Assembly (NCBI GenBank): GCA_029721435.1
Contig: CM056586.1
Coordinates: 71,715,607-71,779,606 of the forward strand
DNA: 64,000 nucleotides
Source: Gymnothorax reevesii
Taxonomy: Eukaryota; Chordata; Actinopteri; Anguilliformes; Muraenidae
Direction of reading: 5' to 3'
Shown here: piece by piece, positions 36,240 through 48,531 of the stretch
Layout of the letters: each line of letters opens with the position of its first letter
Numbering within the stretch: position 1 is the first letter of the stretch
Notes under the pieces: model-generated
Databases searched by the model: none
What the model saw: the letters and a program-made list of their open reading frames with translations, nothing else
Told to the model about the DNA's origin: nothing
Program-made: the position numbers and the translations under genes

Positions 36240-37029
36240 TGCAGTAATGCAGCAAGCTCTGCTGGGTACACTCCTAAGGAGCTAAAAGTGCCAAGTGAAC
36301 AGTGCAGGCAAGACGAAAGAAAAATCGATGGAGAAAATCTCAAAGAAAACAACTGAGGAGAGGAGAGGAAGAATCGAGACTGTACACCGTTGTCAGAGAT
36401 GCAAATGATACGTGATAGCGAGAGACTCTGGCACAGAGACCAATCGATACGTGTCTTTCCCGGGGCCCCAGAATGCTGTTCAGCTGTATTTGAGCAAGAG
36501 CTCACCAGACAGTTGCATTGGTGGGTGCACCTTGGCCATTTCTTTTAAGCTGAAAGGGGGTATGTTAGCAGTTCACGGCACAAACCACGTTTGTCCTCAT
36601 TCAGAGGGGCCAGGAAAATGTCCCGAAATTTCCAGAGGTGCTCCTGTACCTTTTAATGAGGGTCAGACCGACAATTCCTGCCACAGACAGTACGTGGCGT
36701 GCAGGAGAGTAGATAGTAGCATGTTGCAGCTCCCTGGCGATGGACACGAGGCAGAGCAGAACGGACAGATGGGATCCTTCCGCAAACGCTTCCCTTTAAT
36801 GATCTCATGCTAGTGGGGGTCATGTGCTCCTTCTCTGCTGCTCCGCGATCAATTTATAGCCCAGCAGGAAAAGAAAGGAAAAAGTACATATTTTATGTGC
36901 GTGCTGCCATATTACACTCTGCAGAGCTGGAAGTAATGAAGCCAAATTGGCATTTGTGCGAAACCAACAGCAGATACACGTTTCATTGGGCGCACCGTTC
37001 TGCTGCATTCTCTCCTTATCTCTTCAACA

Positions 37030-37053
37030 CCCCCCCCCCCCCCCCCCCCCCCC
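37030..37053. repeat. poly-C run, 24 bases
   Basis: An uninterrupted C homopolymer, unusually long for this window. It yields poly-Pro in overlapping open frames. Its length may be uncertain because of sequencing error in homopolymers. Confidence 0.95.
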
Positions 37054-38276
37054 TCGGAGCAGCATTAAAGCGATACAACACTGTTTCGTAAGATACCATT
37101 TCGTAAGATTCCTGCTCAGACATGAAATATGTTTTTTTTTTCTCAGCTGTTGTTAGTCAGGATAACAGAAGCTATTGGCAAAGCACTTTGGAGAATTAAT
37201 GCGTATTTAGTCTACGTGGCTCATGAGCACTTCCAGCAGTGCGGAAAGGAAAGTGTGACTCAAATAGCTTTTAAACACTATTCTCTGCAAACAAACAACC
37301 ACCAAGCTACTTTCACCCATGTTTACCCGGTTTTGCGCCTCTCCTGCTAAACACAGAATCTACATTTGTCAGCGCAACAAATCTGGGGGAAGCTGCTCGA
37401 ACGTTAGTGTAAATAGAATTGTAATATGCCCGGTGAATCAATCACTGCAGACGGCACGCTACTACGCGTCTCAGATCTGAAAAAAGAAAACAAGGGCACT
37501 TCACGGAAATAGAACTGCGTGATGGTGTTTGGGTGCCAGATTAACCTTGTTTTGATCGGATGACATCTCCTGCACACTGTAGATTGGAGGAGCCATCCCT
37601 CTGTTCCTCGATTCTAAATGTAGTTATATTGCTGTTTCTTGTTGAGATCCTTTTAAAATGTAAATTTCCAACAAGCTGAAAACGGCCTTGATTTTATGAC
37701 AACAGAGTGAATTGATTTCCATGAATTGTTCTGGGGAAGCTTAGATATTCCTGACTGCCTTGAAAACGTATCAGAGAGGAACGGAATGCGTATATCAGCA
37801 CCGTTTTAGCTTAACAACTAACAGATACTGATTTTTTTTTTCTGCATCTTCTTGATATTCCGTACCTCTCAATGGCTGAGGTACATGGATAAAAAAAGAA
37901 GAATAGTGACAACAGTGAATTCATGACTACATCCCCAGAGGTCCACAAAACTCCCCTTCTGCAGTGCTGATATGCAGCATTAAAAATAGATGGACTTAAA
38001 CAATGCGCTGCCATCTGACCCATGATGGCTATTGAGAGGATACTGCTGGCACAAAATAAGAAATAACAGACGAGGCAGAGGGATCCGGCATTCTGGGCAC
38101 CATGGGGCGGCTGGTGCCACAATTTCTCGGGGACCACTTAGGGAACAAGATTTGCCACAGAGCTCCAAATCGGCGAGGAGGGAGGGAGGAGGCCGTCGAG
38201 ATGAGAGCTTTGAAATCTCCGGCAGGGTTGGCGTCCTTGACGACTCAGCCCCCGTTTAAGTTCTCTGCCAGGAACA

Positions 38277-38510
38277 TTCAGTTCAGTTCAGGTTTATTTG
38301 TTTAGAGCTTTCTGCAGAAGAACTGTCACAAGGAGGCTTAACAGTAGGGCAGATGCCCGGCCTAAATCCTCAGAACAGCTCATGAGGCAAAAAACTCCCA
38401 GCAGGGAGAAAAATCCTCAAACAGAGGAGAGAAAAAACTCCCCAGTGGGAAGAAATCTCAGGAGGAACCGGCTATAGTGGGAAAGCCCATCCTCCACTGG
38501 GTTGAAATGT
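38277..38510. repeat. Fish interspersed repeat of the ttcaggtttatttgt type
   Basis: The segment begins with (ttcag)-like direct repeats, then tttatttgtttagagc. It continues with paired aaaaactccc and gaagaaatctcaggagg words, a classic very abundant teleost repeat normally read ...ttttatttgtatagcgc... It is probably the 3' tail of a non-LTR retrotransposon or SINE. The repeat may extend toward 38760 in decayed form. Confidence 0.6.
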
Positions 38511-39030
38511 TTATGGGACAAGTCAGTTAAAGTCCATTATAAACTAATTATACAAATGGATGTGATTGAAAAGGTGAGTTTTTCTCCAGTAGTATCAAGA
38601 TAAGAGTGGCCTGAGGATGATGGAGATGATGTTGGTCGTCTGGGGCGTGTGACCAGCCATGGGCATATGGAACTGGGCCAAGGTAGTCCTTGGACTGTAG
38701 TAGCGTTGAAAGATTTGGGGAAAATATTCTAATTGAGATTTTTCTGACCAATATTGTGATTGCAATTTAGTATGCAATTTATTTTCAATGTTCCTTATCT
38801 TCTGTATTATTCATTGAACATGAGCAATAAAACCCTGTCAGCACTCAGGATTTTACTGTGTGTAGACCAGGCAAACACGTTACGATGAAATGAGATAATT
38901 GATGCATGCATTGATGTGAATGACATAACTTCATTTAACTTTTGAATTGCAGAAAGAAAAACTTCACTCACAGCAGTGTATAGACTGACTGATTTAACTT
39001 AGAGCGGGGCGTTATCCAGAAACATTATCC
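38511..39030. other. intergenic, no feature recognised
   Basis: Possibly the degraded continuation of the repeat at 38277; otherwise nothing definable. Confidence 0.4.
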
Positions 39031-39190
39031 AGAAAGGGCCTGTATGGGTACAGCTTTCACTCCAACAAAACACTTACACACCTGATACTACTAATCAGGC
39101 TCATTAGCCAAGACTCTTGGGGTTGATTTGTAGCATCTAGTATGTAAGTGTTTGGTTGGAATGAAAGCTGCACCCGCACAGGTCCTTTCT
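39031..39190. mobile_element. MITE with about 52-bp inverted arms
   Basis: agaaagggcctgta at 39031 and its inverse in caggtcctttct (ending 39190) border arms containing cagctttcactccaac and ttggaatgaaagctg, with about 55 bp between them. The structure is a small foldback transposon. Flanking target duplications could not be assigned. Confidence 0.7.
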
Positions 39191-39362
39191 AAAAAAGGTT
39201 GAATAGCCCTCACTTGGAGCCTTATAGACATGTAATTATCATCATGACTTAACTTTCCAATGAAATCTGAATTAATTTCTATTATTCAATTATTTCAATT
39301 GTTGTGGCATATTTTTAAGTTCCTGGTCTACGTTCCTTCTGTGCTGGATTTTTTTGTTAGAC

Positions 39363-39532
39363 TTAAGCCGCTTTCAGACTGGACGTGAAACAAATTTTTC
39401 GCACAACAGATTACATTCAAAGTCAATGCAAAGATGCGAATAGTCTTGCATGTGTTCGCATCTTCGCATTGACTTTGTATGTAATCTTTCGTGCGAAAAA
39501 TTTCTTTCGCTTCCGGTGTGAAAGCAGCCTTA
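39363..39532. mobile_element. Palindromic MITE (aagc.gctttca ends)
   Basis: Left arm 39363-39439 and right arm 39458-39532 are near-complete inverted copies (for example aaatttttcgcac with gtgcgaaaaattt, and gtcaatgcaaagatgcgaa with ttcgcatcttcgcattgac). They leave only about 18 bp of loop. The outer ends are taagccgctttcag and aaagcagcctta. Superfamily not settled. The 60-codon open frame across it is a shadow. Confidence 0.8.
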
Positions 39533-39708
39533 CTGTATGTTGGCAGATGTCAAAAGAAAAGTGTTGAACAATACAGATTCTTATATGCTTAAATGCAGTT
39601 TTGGATTATATCTTCAGCCTAAACTTTTATCTCCTTGGTAATTGTAGTTAGTTCTTTCTAATTTTATATATATGTTAGTGTGTAGAATAGTCTATTTTAT
39701 GTTTTGAG

Positions 39709-39920
39709 GAACAATCTAGAAAATTCTGGAAAGTTCCTGAAAGTTTTATTTTTTAACTGGAATTCACTGTCTCATGTATGTGAAGTGGTCTGGCGTATGT
39801 TTTTTGTGGAACAGTCCCCGGCTTTTCCAGCAGCGGGGGCAAGCCATAGATATCAAGTAGACTGTAGAAACTTCTGGAGAGTTCTAAAACCGGAAGACTA
39901 TGGAAACTTTTGGAAAGTTC
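39709..39920. promoter_or_regulatory. Heat-shock-element-like arrays (nGAAn/nTTCn)
   Basis: At 39719-39741 five perfect alternating units occur in exact 5-bp phase: GAA, TTC, GAA, TTC, GAA, followed by TTT for TTC. Two further clusters lie at 39867-39884 (GAA TTC GAG TTC) and 39903-39920 (GAA TTT GAA TTC). This is the consensus binding arrangement for trimeric heat shock factor. No heat-shock gene or clear promoter is adjacent. The surrounding 39.6-40.1 kb may be an unrecognised retrotransposon regulatory end. The pattern is seen; binding is inferred. Confidence 0.5.
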
Positions 39921-42298
39921 TTTTGAGGATCTAAATACTTCTGGACTTGTGAGGTGGGGAATCTTAGATTTAGCAGTTCTTGGGGACATTATAACATTTA
40001 GTCAGCAAATCTTTGATTCATTCAAGCCAGAGTGTGCTATTCTACATCGCCGGCCATCCAGTTCTTCTCCTGATCTAAATCAAGGAACTCAGAAATTGCG
40101 GATTTCTCAGTCAATACAGCTTTAAATCAACACTTCTGCTTGTTTGTTGCCAATCACAAATTCTTTCGTGTGTAGAATTAGCAGAATAACACTGACCATG
40201 ACCAAACAATCTATGTGCATACTCTACTTCATCAATATCCATGACAACCACAAAACTCTAGGTCAGTTCAGCCAATTGGATCATAAGACAACTAACATCA
40301 ATAGTATGAACGCTCTATGCACCAGAAACAATGACAAGAAGAGTTGACATGATTTCCAGCAAAAAAGTTTGAGTTCTTACATTTGGAAATGTAAAGTCTT
40401 ACCTGGTGGTTGGGCAACAGGATAGATCTTACGGTCACATGAAACTGTCGGCTTTGTCCTCTATGCACTAGGCATGAACAAAATAAGTTTAATGCAATTC
40501 CCATAAAAAACTGTTTGAGTTGTCGCGCTAACACAAAGGATCTGTGGCGGCCAAGGCAAATCTGTATTATCCCCGAACACTCCATTTCAGGGAGATAATT
40601 TAACTGTTTGGGAAAAAATGTAACTGTTTGGAGTACATTTGGGAAAGCTAAGTTTAAATTAAAATTACCAAAATTACCAAAACAGGTGCTTTACTGTATT
40701 TACACCAGGGGTAAACTGGTCCTTGTGCTCAGCACCTTTCAAACCAAAAAACCGACTGCGGTTCTGCTTTTAATGTGCTAGTAAACACATTGAAATGAAT
40801 ACGCTGAACAAATGAGCCATTACAAGTAAATTGCAGTATGCTAGTAAGGGCTTTGCAGTTCTTCTAAAGATATTAGTGCTATTGTTTGTGTTATTATTAA
40901 GCATTAAGAATAGCTCATTACCTTTTCTCTGTACTTGCATCCAGGCACCATCATTTAGTGACGCCACATTTTCATATTTTATTACCCCCTTTGTTATGCT
41001 TTACGGTAGGCCACAGTCTTCTTCCAGATATAATGTTACAATTTCCTAGTTGTCAAAAGTGCAAAATGGCTTCAATTATATCACGCCCAACGACATTTCA
41101 GATCTATTAGTAAAGCAAGGTAAATCTAGCCAGCAAACTAGTCTGCAAGCAAGGTATAATTAAAAAGACCGAAAGAAAAACTGAAATCCAAACAGAAATA
41201 CCACCGTAACTCATGTCCTCTATTTCCCTCTGCTGAAACAGTAATCATGTCTCTTCCAGGACTTAGAACTTCACTGAATTAAATTTTATTTTTAATTATT
41301 TACACTTGATACTATAAATCCATATGCACAATATTTTTAGGCATTCTTCATGATCTATATGCCATACATGCATTTTGGAATTGTATTTTGGCATATGCTC
41401 CACACATATTGTTCCATTTTTTTTTTCCTGAATCATTCGGGTATATCACCTTGCCCAAGGGTACAATTCTAAAGAATAACCCTGCAAACACTTGAGTTAC
41501 AAGCTAATTTGCTCCTTTTGCATCATACAACACTGATGAAGCGCAGTCTTCTTCTCATAAGAGGGCATCATTTTAATTATACCTTGAAAGACAAATTTAA
41601 GACCTTGGACAATCATAATGGTTTATCATTTAATTCCGTGAATTTTTAGTCTTAATTCCATCCTCATCTGAGCAATCATGTTTTAATCAAATTCATTGCA
41701 TTGATTTGAATTATTTCAAAACACCTCTGTCCAGACTCATGCAGATTCAGGGCTGCCTGCCTTTCGCCCTGGGCTGTCAGTGGCTGATGACCGGAGCTGA
41801 AAACCACTCCCCAACCTGCAGCCTGCCTGTTAGTCGCCTTAAGGAAAAGAGACAATACACTGAAGGTCACTTATGGTCAGGTGCATAAATTATTTACGCC
41901 TGTCATGAAGCATGGGTCCCAACTGAGATTTCTCAAAAGTATAATATGTAGTAGACTCAAAAAGGAGTAATGAGTTTTACAAACATCTCCACTCATTGGT
42001 TTAGCAACATCGCATTATGTTCTTCCAATGAAATGGTGTGAGTTAAGTTCAAAACTGACCATTGCCTTATGTTTACGTCACTATGTGATGATTCAGGTGA
42101 CAGCTCTGATGAGAATGAATGATTATTTTCCTTTTGCCATGAGTGTGGTATTTGTATCCAACCGTTGTTCAGTAATGTTAAAAATTATTGTGCTGATTCA
42201 AACTGATATAAACTTCAGGACCAGTGCATGCTGTTCTGACTTTTGATCATACTGAAAGACCTCTGCACAAAGGTAATACTCAGTGAATGCTGAAACTA
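39921..42298. other. intergenic, no gene recognised
   Basis: Mixed AT-rich sequence with short open frames only, including overlapping plus and minus frames near 41676-41888 that lack domains. Confidence 0.45.
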
Positions 42299-43490
42299 CA
42301 GCCCCATTTCCAGAAAAGTTGGGACAGTGTGTGAAATGTAAATAAAAACAGAATGCAATTATTTGCAAATCATTTCAATCCCATATTTAATTGAAAATGG
42401 TGCCAAGACAACATATGGAATGTTGAAAGTGAGAAATTTTATTGTTTTGTGAAAAACACCTGCTCATTTTGAATTTGTTCCCAGCAATACATTTTAAAAA
42501 GTGTCACAAAAGACTGGAAAAGCTTAATGATACCAAAAAGATACACCTAGTGGATCTTATCACTGCAAATAAGGTTAATTGGCAACAGGTCAGTAACATG
42601 ATTGGGTTTAAAAAGTCTTTCAGACATTAAGATGCCAAGGCTTCCCCACTCAGGGAAAGACTGCATTGGCGAATAGTTCAACAATTTGAAATATTGCCTC
42701 TCAATGTAAAATTGCAAAGAATTTGGGGTTTCATCCTTTACAGTACATAATATTATCAAAAGATTCAGAGCATCTAGAAAAATCTCTGTACACAGGACAC
42801 AAGACCAAAAACCAGTATTGAATGGCCATGATCTTCAGGCCCTAAGGCAGCACTGCCTTAAAAATTCGGGATTCTGAAGTGGAAATCATTGCATCGGCTC
42901 AACACCTCTGTAAATCATTGTTAGTGAAAACCATTCTTCGCTGCATCCACAGCTGCAAGTTAAAACTCTGCCGTGTATCTTTGACAGGGAAGGCCTTGCT
43001 TATTTCAGCAAAACAATGCCAAACACAACATTCTGCACATATTACATCAACATGGCTCCACAGGAAAAGAGACTAAGTGCTAAACAGACCTGTCACCCAC
43101 TGAAAATATTGGCGTGTTATGGAAAAAAATATGTCGAAGGAGTCTGCGAAGTGTTGATCAGCTGAAGGCCCATATCAAGTAAAAATAGGAAAACATTTTG
43201 CTTCCAAAACTATTGCAGTTGCTCACCTCAGTTCCCGAATGCTTTCTTTGTTAAAAGAGAAGGTGATGCAACACAGTGAGAACCATCGCTCCTGTCCCAA
43301 CTTTCTTGAGACAGGTTGCTATCATAAGGTTCAAAATGAGCAAATATTTCTCCAAAAACAATAACATTTCTCATTTTCAACATTTGATATTCTGTGCACT
43401 ATTTTCAATTAAATAAAATGTTTAAATGATTAGCAAATAATTGCATTTTGTTTTTATTTTAGTGTCCCAACTTCCCTGGATATGAGGTTG
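42299..43490 (+). mobile_element. Tc1-like transposon, defective, 1192 bp
   Basis: The left end cagccccatttccagaaaag and the right end gtgtcccaacttccctgg...gaggttg are flanked by TA (42297-42298 and 43491-43492). The interior holds broken transposase pieces on the plus strand: IIASAQHLCKSLLVKTILRC and KCLKL-type wording at 42880-42985, then a jump to GKALLISAKQCQTQHSAHIT, a decayed form of the GRPCIFQQDNAKPHTA block. The middle of the enzyme, including the first catalytic Asp region, is missing. It is related to, but not the same subfamily as, the Tc1 element at 14169-20800. Confidence 0.88.
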
Positions 43491-43492
43491 TA

Positions 43493-46400
43493 ATGTTGAA
43501 TTATGTTTCCCTAAAATCAATGGTTCTGTTTAGAAAGTATACAACTTAATCAAGCATTAATGTCCATAATTTCACAACATAAATATCAATTTCATGCTTT
43601 CCCTGACCAATGGTGCAACTGATATTAAAACTTATTTCTCCAACATTTACACCTGCCTGTAAATACTGTATTAATGCTCTGTAGTTTGTACATTAATAGC
43701 CAACTTAAATTTGTGCCTTTAACATTCAATGGAACATTCATTCAACCTTATGAAAGATCGGTCTCTAATGACCTGGTGCTGGCCCAGGATATTATTGAGC
43801 AAATACATAATTCAGCGTTAATTCATGCACACCCCCCAGTTCATGTTCCTGCAAAGGCCTGGGCATTCCTCACCTAGAATTGCGGCGGTAATTTATTCCC
43901 CATTTCCACCACTGCGTGTCAAAAATGCCGGGCCAGCCAATCACAAGATGGATCTGAGCCGCCTCCAGCTTCTGCATACTGGCTGCTCCTCAGTGCACCG
44001 AAGCCATCAGCACCATATAAATCGCCACGGAGACACGAGGGCATTTTTCAATCCCATCAAAGTGGCCATTTGGAAGTTAATGCCGAGCGTGGGCAATTTG
44101 CTGCCCGGAATATGAGCCCCTGCTCCGTTTGCAAGTGCGTGATTAACAGCCCACGGCAGCGTCGTCTCTCATCAGTCTGTTACGGTGCAGACGCCCCCTC
44201 TGACCACTAAATAAAGCACGGCAGGTAAAGACAGGAACAGGAAATTACACGAGGAGCGCGACTCCTTCATTCCCCCAATCCCCGTCGCCACACATCAGCC
44301 CTAACACTGTTACTGCATTGGAAGAATGTAAATAGAAGCGACACAACGTTAGCCTCATAGCATAATCGCCTATCATATTTTTAAGGGTTTTTAAAATTTT
44401 TTTTAATTAATTTTGAAAAATTATGAAAGAGAAGAGATTTTTTTTTCTTATAAGGTCTTAAGAAAAAAAGGAAGAAAAGCAATTTTTTTCGCCAAAAAAC
44501 GAAAGAACAGGCTGCCAAGATCTCACTTTGGCAAACATACAGCAAGACTTAAGCAATTATGCTATGAGGCTAACGACAAGGAAGTAGACAAAATGACGCA
44601 AAATAGCGGTTTTCCTGTTTTTATACACTGATGACTAAAATATGCAGGTTTTTGACCTTCTTATTTTGGTGTGTTTCTGTTTATTTTGAGATTATTTGGG
44701 TGACATGCGATGGACTCACTTTCTAAGCGTAAGCTTTGTAGTAACTGATTCTCTGACGGAAAGTCATGTGATCAAGATCTGGATCAGGACGACCTTTTCA
44801 CAGGAAACTGGTCATAAAACTAAAGCAGTAATAGTCTTTGCCTGGTCATGAGTTCATCTTTCTCCTCTGGCCAGTTAACCAAGCCCATGCGTTTCACCGC
44901 AGCCAAAAAACGAGGCCCAGAGAGCCAGGGCCCGCAGTTAAAAGAATATGGCGAGACGAAGGTTTTCAATCCAAAGTAAGCACGTTCTTAAAATGGCAGA
45001 CTGCATACTACACTGGGGCTGTTTCCTCACCAACTGTGTACCTCGGAGTTTCGACAAGCAAGTAACTAAAACACCTAAAAATGAATCATTCATCACCTAC
45101 ATCCTTTTGATCCACTGACACCTGTTTGTCCAATAAATGTATTATTATTTATTTTTTTTAATGAAAACCCATTGTGGGATCTAATTACTATTAAATTTAC
45201 GTTTGACCCAATGACCGCAAGAACATATGCATTTTTAAATTATTGGTAACTGATCTAATATTTAAATATTGAAATTATAGTCATAATTTAACATGTAATT
45301 TATGCAACTGATTAATTTCATTAGACTAATTGATGTGAACAATTATTACTCTTGGATACTTCTTGTGAGGATATAAAAATATCTCTGACAGTTATATTAG
45401 TATTGTCTCTATCCATCCTCATTATTTCAGAATCTGTGTTTTAAATGCACCTGCGAAAGGACCTCTCTGGCATGATCTCTCTCTCATTGACAGCAGGCAT
45501 GTGCACAAATTGACATCAGGATTCAATTATTTTTTAATGAGTGGTGAATTGTTTAACATCAATCACAAGGATTCCTAGAAGGTCATCTTTGCTATGCTAT
45601 CAATTACATATTATACTAGCTCCATGCGTAGAATTTTTATGCTCTCCCGCAATAAACAGGGACGAATGAGCAAGTTCAGGCTGATGGTGATTTCCATTCT
45701 TGCTGATGTTTGTGCCCTATTTAAAAACATTTCTCCAAAAAGCTTGCCATAACTCCAACAAAATTGTCCTACTAGCCAAGTGCTTTGTTAAGCTCTTTCA
45801 GTTATTTAATTCCCAGAATTACTTTCACTTCAGGGCAAACGAAATGTAAAATTAACAGTTATGCTTGGAAGGCCTCTACTGAAAAGCTTTGGACAATCTG
45901 TCTGAGTATTTTGAAACAATGCATGGCAACTAGTGCTCCGCTAACAGCCAGAGGAAAAACATGCCAGTAACTGTGCTATTGTCACTTTAAACTTTGTCCA
46001 CAAATGCAGGGGCATTTTTGAAAATGTAATTTTACTCTGTGTTTTGGCCGCCTTTCCATTAGAAGATTTGAAAAAAAAAAACACATGTTAAACTGGAGAT
46101 TTTTAAAAAGTGCAGATTTTGAGAATGCAGACATGCACAGCAGAGCCTTTGAAAAACACATCTCAGTTCACACGTGCCCATTATTGCTTTGTGTAATGTT
46201 CTTCTCTCATATTTCACATATCGTCGCTATAGACTTGCATTTGCAGTCATGTCTGCATTCTCACATGTACGGAGAGTTTTAGTAGAAGGTCACATGGACA
46301 GATTTTTTTTCTAACAGAGGGCAAATATGTGCATTTGGGAAAAAATCTGTACTAGTGAGGACAAGGCCTTCGATCAGTGCTTCTCAGCATCAGTCCTGCA

Positions 46401-46504
46401 TGCCCACTGAGTACGCTGGTTTTGTTCCAACCACAGTTGCAATCACACAATCTTAAGAGGTCGTTGCATTGCATGTTTACAGCAGTTATCTACCCCAGGA
46501 ACCT
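43493..46504. other. intergenic, candidate conserved element at about 43770-44180
   Basis: The block 43770-44180 is non-repetitive, balanced in base composition and rich in potential homeodomain and CCAAT-type words (ttaattcatgc, gcgttaattc, gccaatcacaag, gtgcgtgattaac). It sits among AT-rich, repeat-like neighbours. It has no long open frame with a domain. This texture suggests a conserved regulatory element but is only inference. The rest is AT-rich with nothing definable. Confidence 0.3.
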
Positions 46505-46700
46505 CCAATTTACACCAGATGCGTGTTTGGTTCGCCTGCGCTCTGCCACGACAGTGCAGCTGGTAGGATGCACCTTAGTCAATGAGTGTGTTTACACCAG
46601 ATCCGCTGCGTTGCATTTCACGCCCATCTGAGCTCCGTCAAAACGCAGCCGTGCAAAGCAAATACACAAGACTTCTATTTTCGCCGGATGCCGCAGCAGA
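46505..46700. mobile_element. Left half of a transposon split by the DIRS element
   Basis: tttacaccagatgcg occurs at about 46508 and, slightly changed, at about 46590, with CpG-containing subterminal sequence. The inverse (cgtatctggtgtaaa) lies on the far side of the DIRS element, ending near 52642. Similarity extends inward for roughly 40 bp. This suggests a hAT-like element into which DIRS inserted. No matching target duplication was found. Confidence 0.4.
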
Positions 46701-47014
46701 AACGCAGCACTTTAGCACAGCAGATCGATCGGTATACAGACATAGCATTTAAAACATGCGGTTAATTTTCAAAATCCGTGTTGGTGCCAGTTCGTACTGT
46801 GGGCTGGGACAGCAATCGAAGTAAGAAAATATATGTAGGCTAAACTTCATCAACAGTACACTCAGCAAACAAATGACGAACCCAACAAAAACAGGAAATT
46901 AAGGACATTAATTAATAGAGAGGCTACTTATCCATGGTAGAAGCACAAAATCTTGAAAAATAAACAAATCAAAGCAAGTCAATCGTTCCTCAATCCTTTC
47001 GGTAAAGAACAAAG

Positions 47015-47225
47015 GCTGTTACCTGTTTGTAGTTACACTCAGTACAATGCGTATCAGTTCTATTTCATACGTGCTCTGCCCTCTAACGGGCTTCGCTATT
47101 GGTTTACCCCTCCGAGGCCCCGCCCCGGTGCCTGAGAAAGAAAACTGAACTCACCTGCTCCGTAGGAGGGGGTAGCATATTCACCTCCTATAAAGCCTCA
47201 GTGCTGCCAAGGCTCGTCTCCTTCT
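47015..47225 (+). repeat. DIRS left inverted terminal repeat
   Basis: Words such as ccctctaacgggcttcgc, gaggccccgccccggtgc and cctcctataaagcctcag recur in reverse complement in the right repeat. tataaag at about 47188 resembles a TATA box placed shortly before the gag-like ORF (47288), so this repeat may have driven transcription. Confidence 0.9.
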
Positions 47226-47287
47226 TTCACTCAGCTTGAGAGACTCTTTGAACTCGCGTGTATTTGCCACTTCTTGTGTCGCGAAAA

Positions 47288-48531
47288 ATGGAGAAGTTCT
47301 GTCAGCTGTGTGCCGCCCCCATGGTGTCTGAAGACCAGCACCACGACTGCTTTGTCTGCCTGGGCTGGGATCACCACGAGGAAGCTGGTTGTTGCACCAC
47401 CTGTGCAGCGCTAGCGGTGGCAGCAGTTTGTGCGGGCTGCATGCACCCTCCGGGCTGGCTTGGGGCCAGTCTGAGAGTGAGCCGCAGCAGCCCGCTCCAA
47501 ACCCTGGCACGATTACGACAAGGAGGATGACCGGCGTATCTATGAAGAGGATCCTGCGACCCTCTACTGTGACGACGAGCCTCCCCCGGAACACCGCTAT
47601 CCTTTAGACGATCTACCTGGATTGTTCCAGTCTGCAGCGGAGCGGATTAGGATGCCCCTGCCTCAGCAGCCTCCACTTGCGCCCAAGCTGATGACTTCAC
47701 TATTAGCTTGACGGCCCAGCCGAAGTCAAGACCAAGACCCAGATTGGCTTGTCCAAGATTGGTGCCCATTTTTGGATACGCCCAGCGGGACTAGAAGAAC
47801 CCAATGGGCGCCCAGTCCCCGGCAGTCTCCTATGCACCCTACACCACCGTGGAAGACTGGGAGTGGGATGTGGGCGTCCCGGCAATTGAAGATGCGGTTC
47901 CATGTGACCAGGCGGTCAGCTGTTGCTTCCATCCAATCGGGACAGAATAACAGCGAGCCTGCTTGACCGGTAGCAGCGAGCCTGCTTGGCTCAGGTGGTC
48001 GCGTTAGCTAACAACATTTCATTTCTTGGTGACTCTGTGGATCAGCTGACCCATCAGAAGACGGAGCTCTCTCCAGAGGAGATCCTAGAAGTACAAACGA
48101 TGGCAGCGGCGATGCTATGAATGTCGCAGGCTTTCGCCATCGTTGAAGGAAGCATGTGTGCCGCCCAGATTGGCCACCTCTGGCTGGGGCTGTCCTCCCT
48201 AAAGGAAAGGGAGAAACGCGTGCTTGTGAATGCGCCCATCTCCACTGCCTGACTGTTTGGTCCAGATATACAACTAATGATCGACCGGCTAGAGGCAGCT
48301 TGGAAAGCATCAGAACAACTGGGTTCTCAGCTGCGCCCTCAACAGCCGTCACGGAGGCCCAGGTTCTCCCAACCACCGCCAAGCCGTGCGGCCGCTGGTC
48401 ATCTGACGACCAGTCGTCTCTGGACTCAGCTAGCTGGATCCAGAGCCGCACCAAGCAAAACTTCAGCAGTCTCGCCAGGGCTGCTCCAGGGGGGCGGCTC
48501 CTGGATGCTCAAACTCTGGAAAGTTTTTTAA
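47288..48531 (+). pseudogene. DIRS gag-like ORF, frameshifted
   Basis: The ATG at 47288 opens a Cys-rich N-terminus (MEKFCQLCAAPMV with CQLC, CFVC, CTTC and CAGC pairs) resembling the zinc-ribbon-like start of fish DIRS gag. After a frameshift, an acidic stretch with IYEEDPATLYCDDEPPPEHR runs to about 47710. Further frame changes lead to HLWLGLSSLKEREKRVLV and LFGPDIQLMIDRLEAAWK (48170-48310), the conserved C-terminal gag region with its LFGP motif. At least two stops and several frameshifts are present. The antisense frames 47181-47594 and 48008-48454 are shadows. Confidence 0.75.

Larger units (their letters stand above)
35873..38276. other. intergenic with microsatellites
   Basis: Holds a (TG)n run (36206-36237) and a 24-base poly-C run (37030-37053). 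Longer open frames (36020-36505 minus, 36412-36813 plus, 37811-38137 minus) include the repeats or low-complexity sequence and carry no domain. No gene recognised. Confidence 0.45.

Noticed and set aside
36020..36505. 161-codon minus frame, the longest minus-strand frame outside repeats
   Set aside because: It crosses the (TG)n microsatellite (poly Thr-His) and has no recognisable domain.
47181..47594. 137-codon minus frame
   Set aside because: Antisense shadow of the DIRS gag-like ORF.
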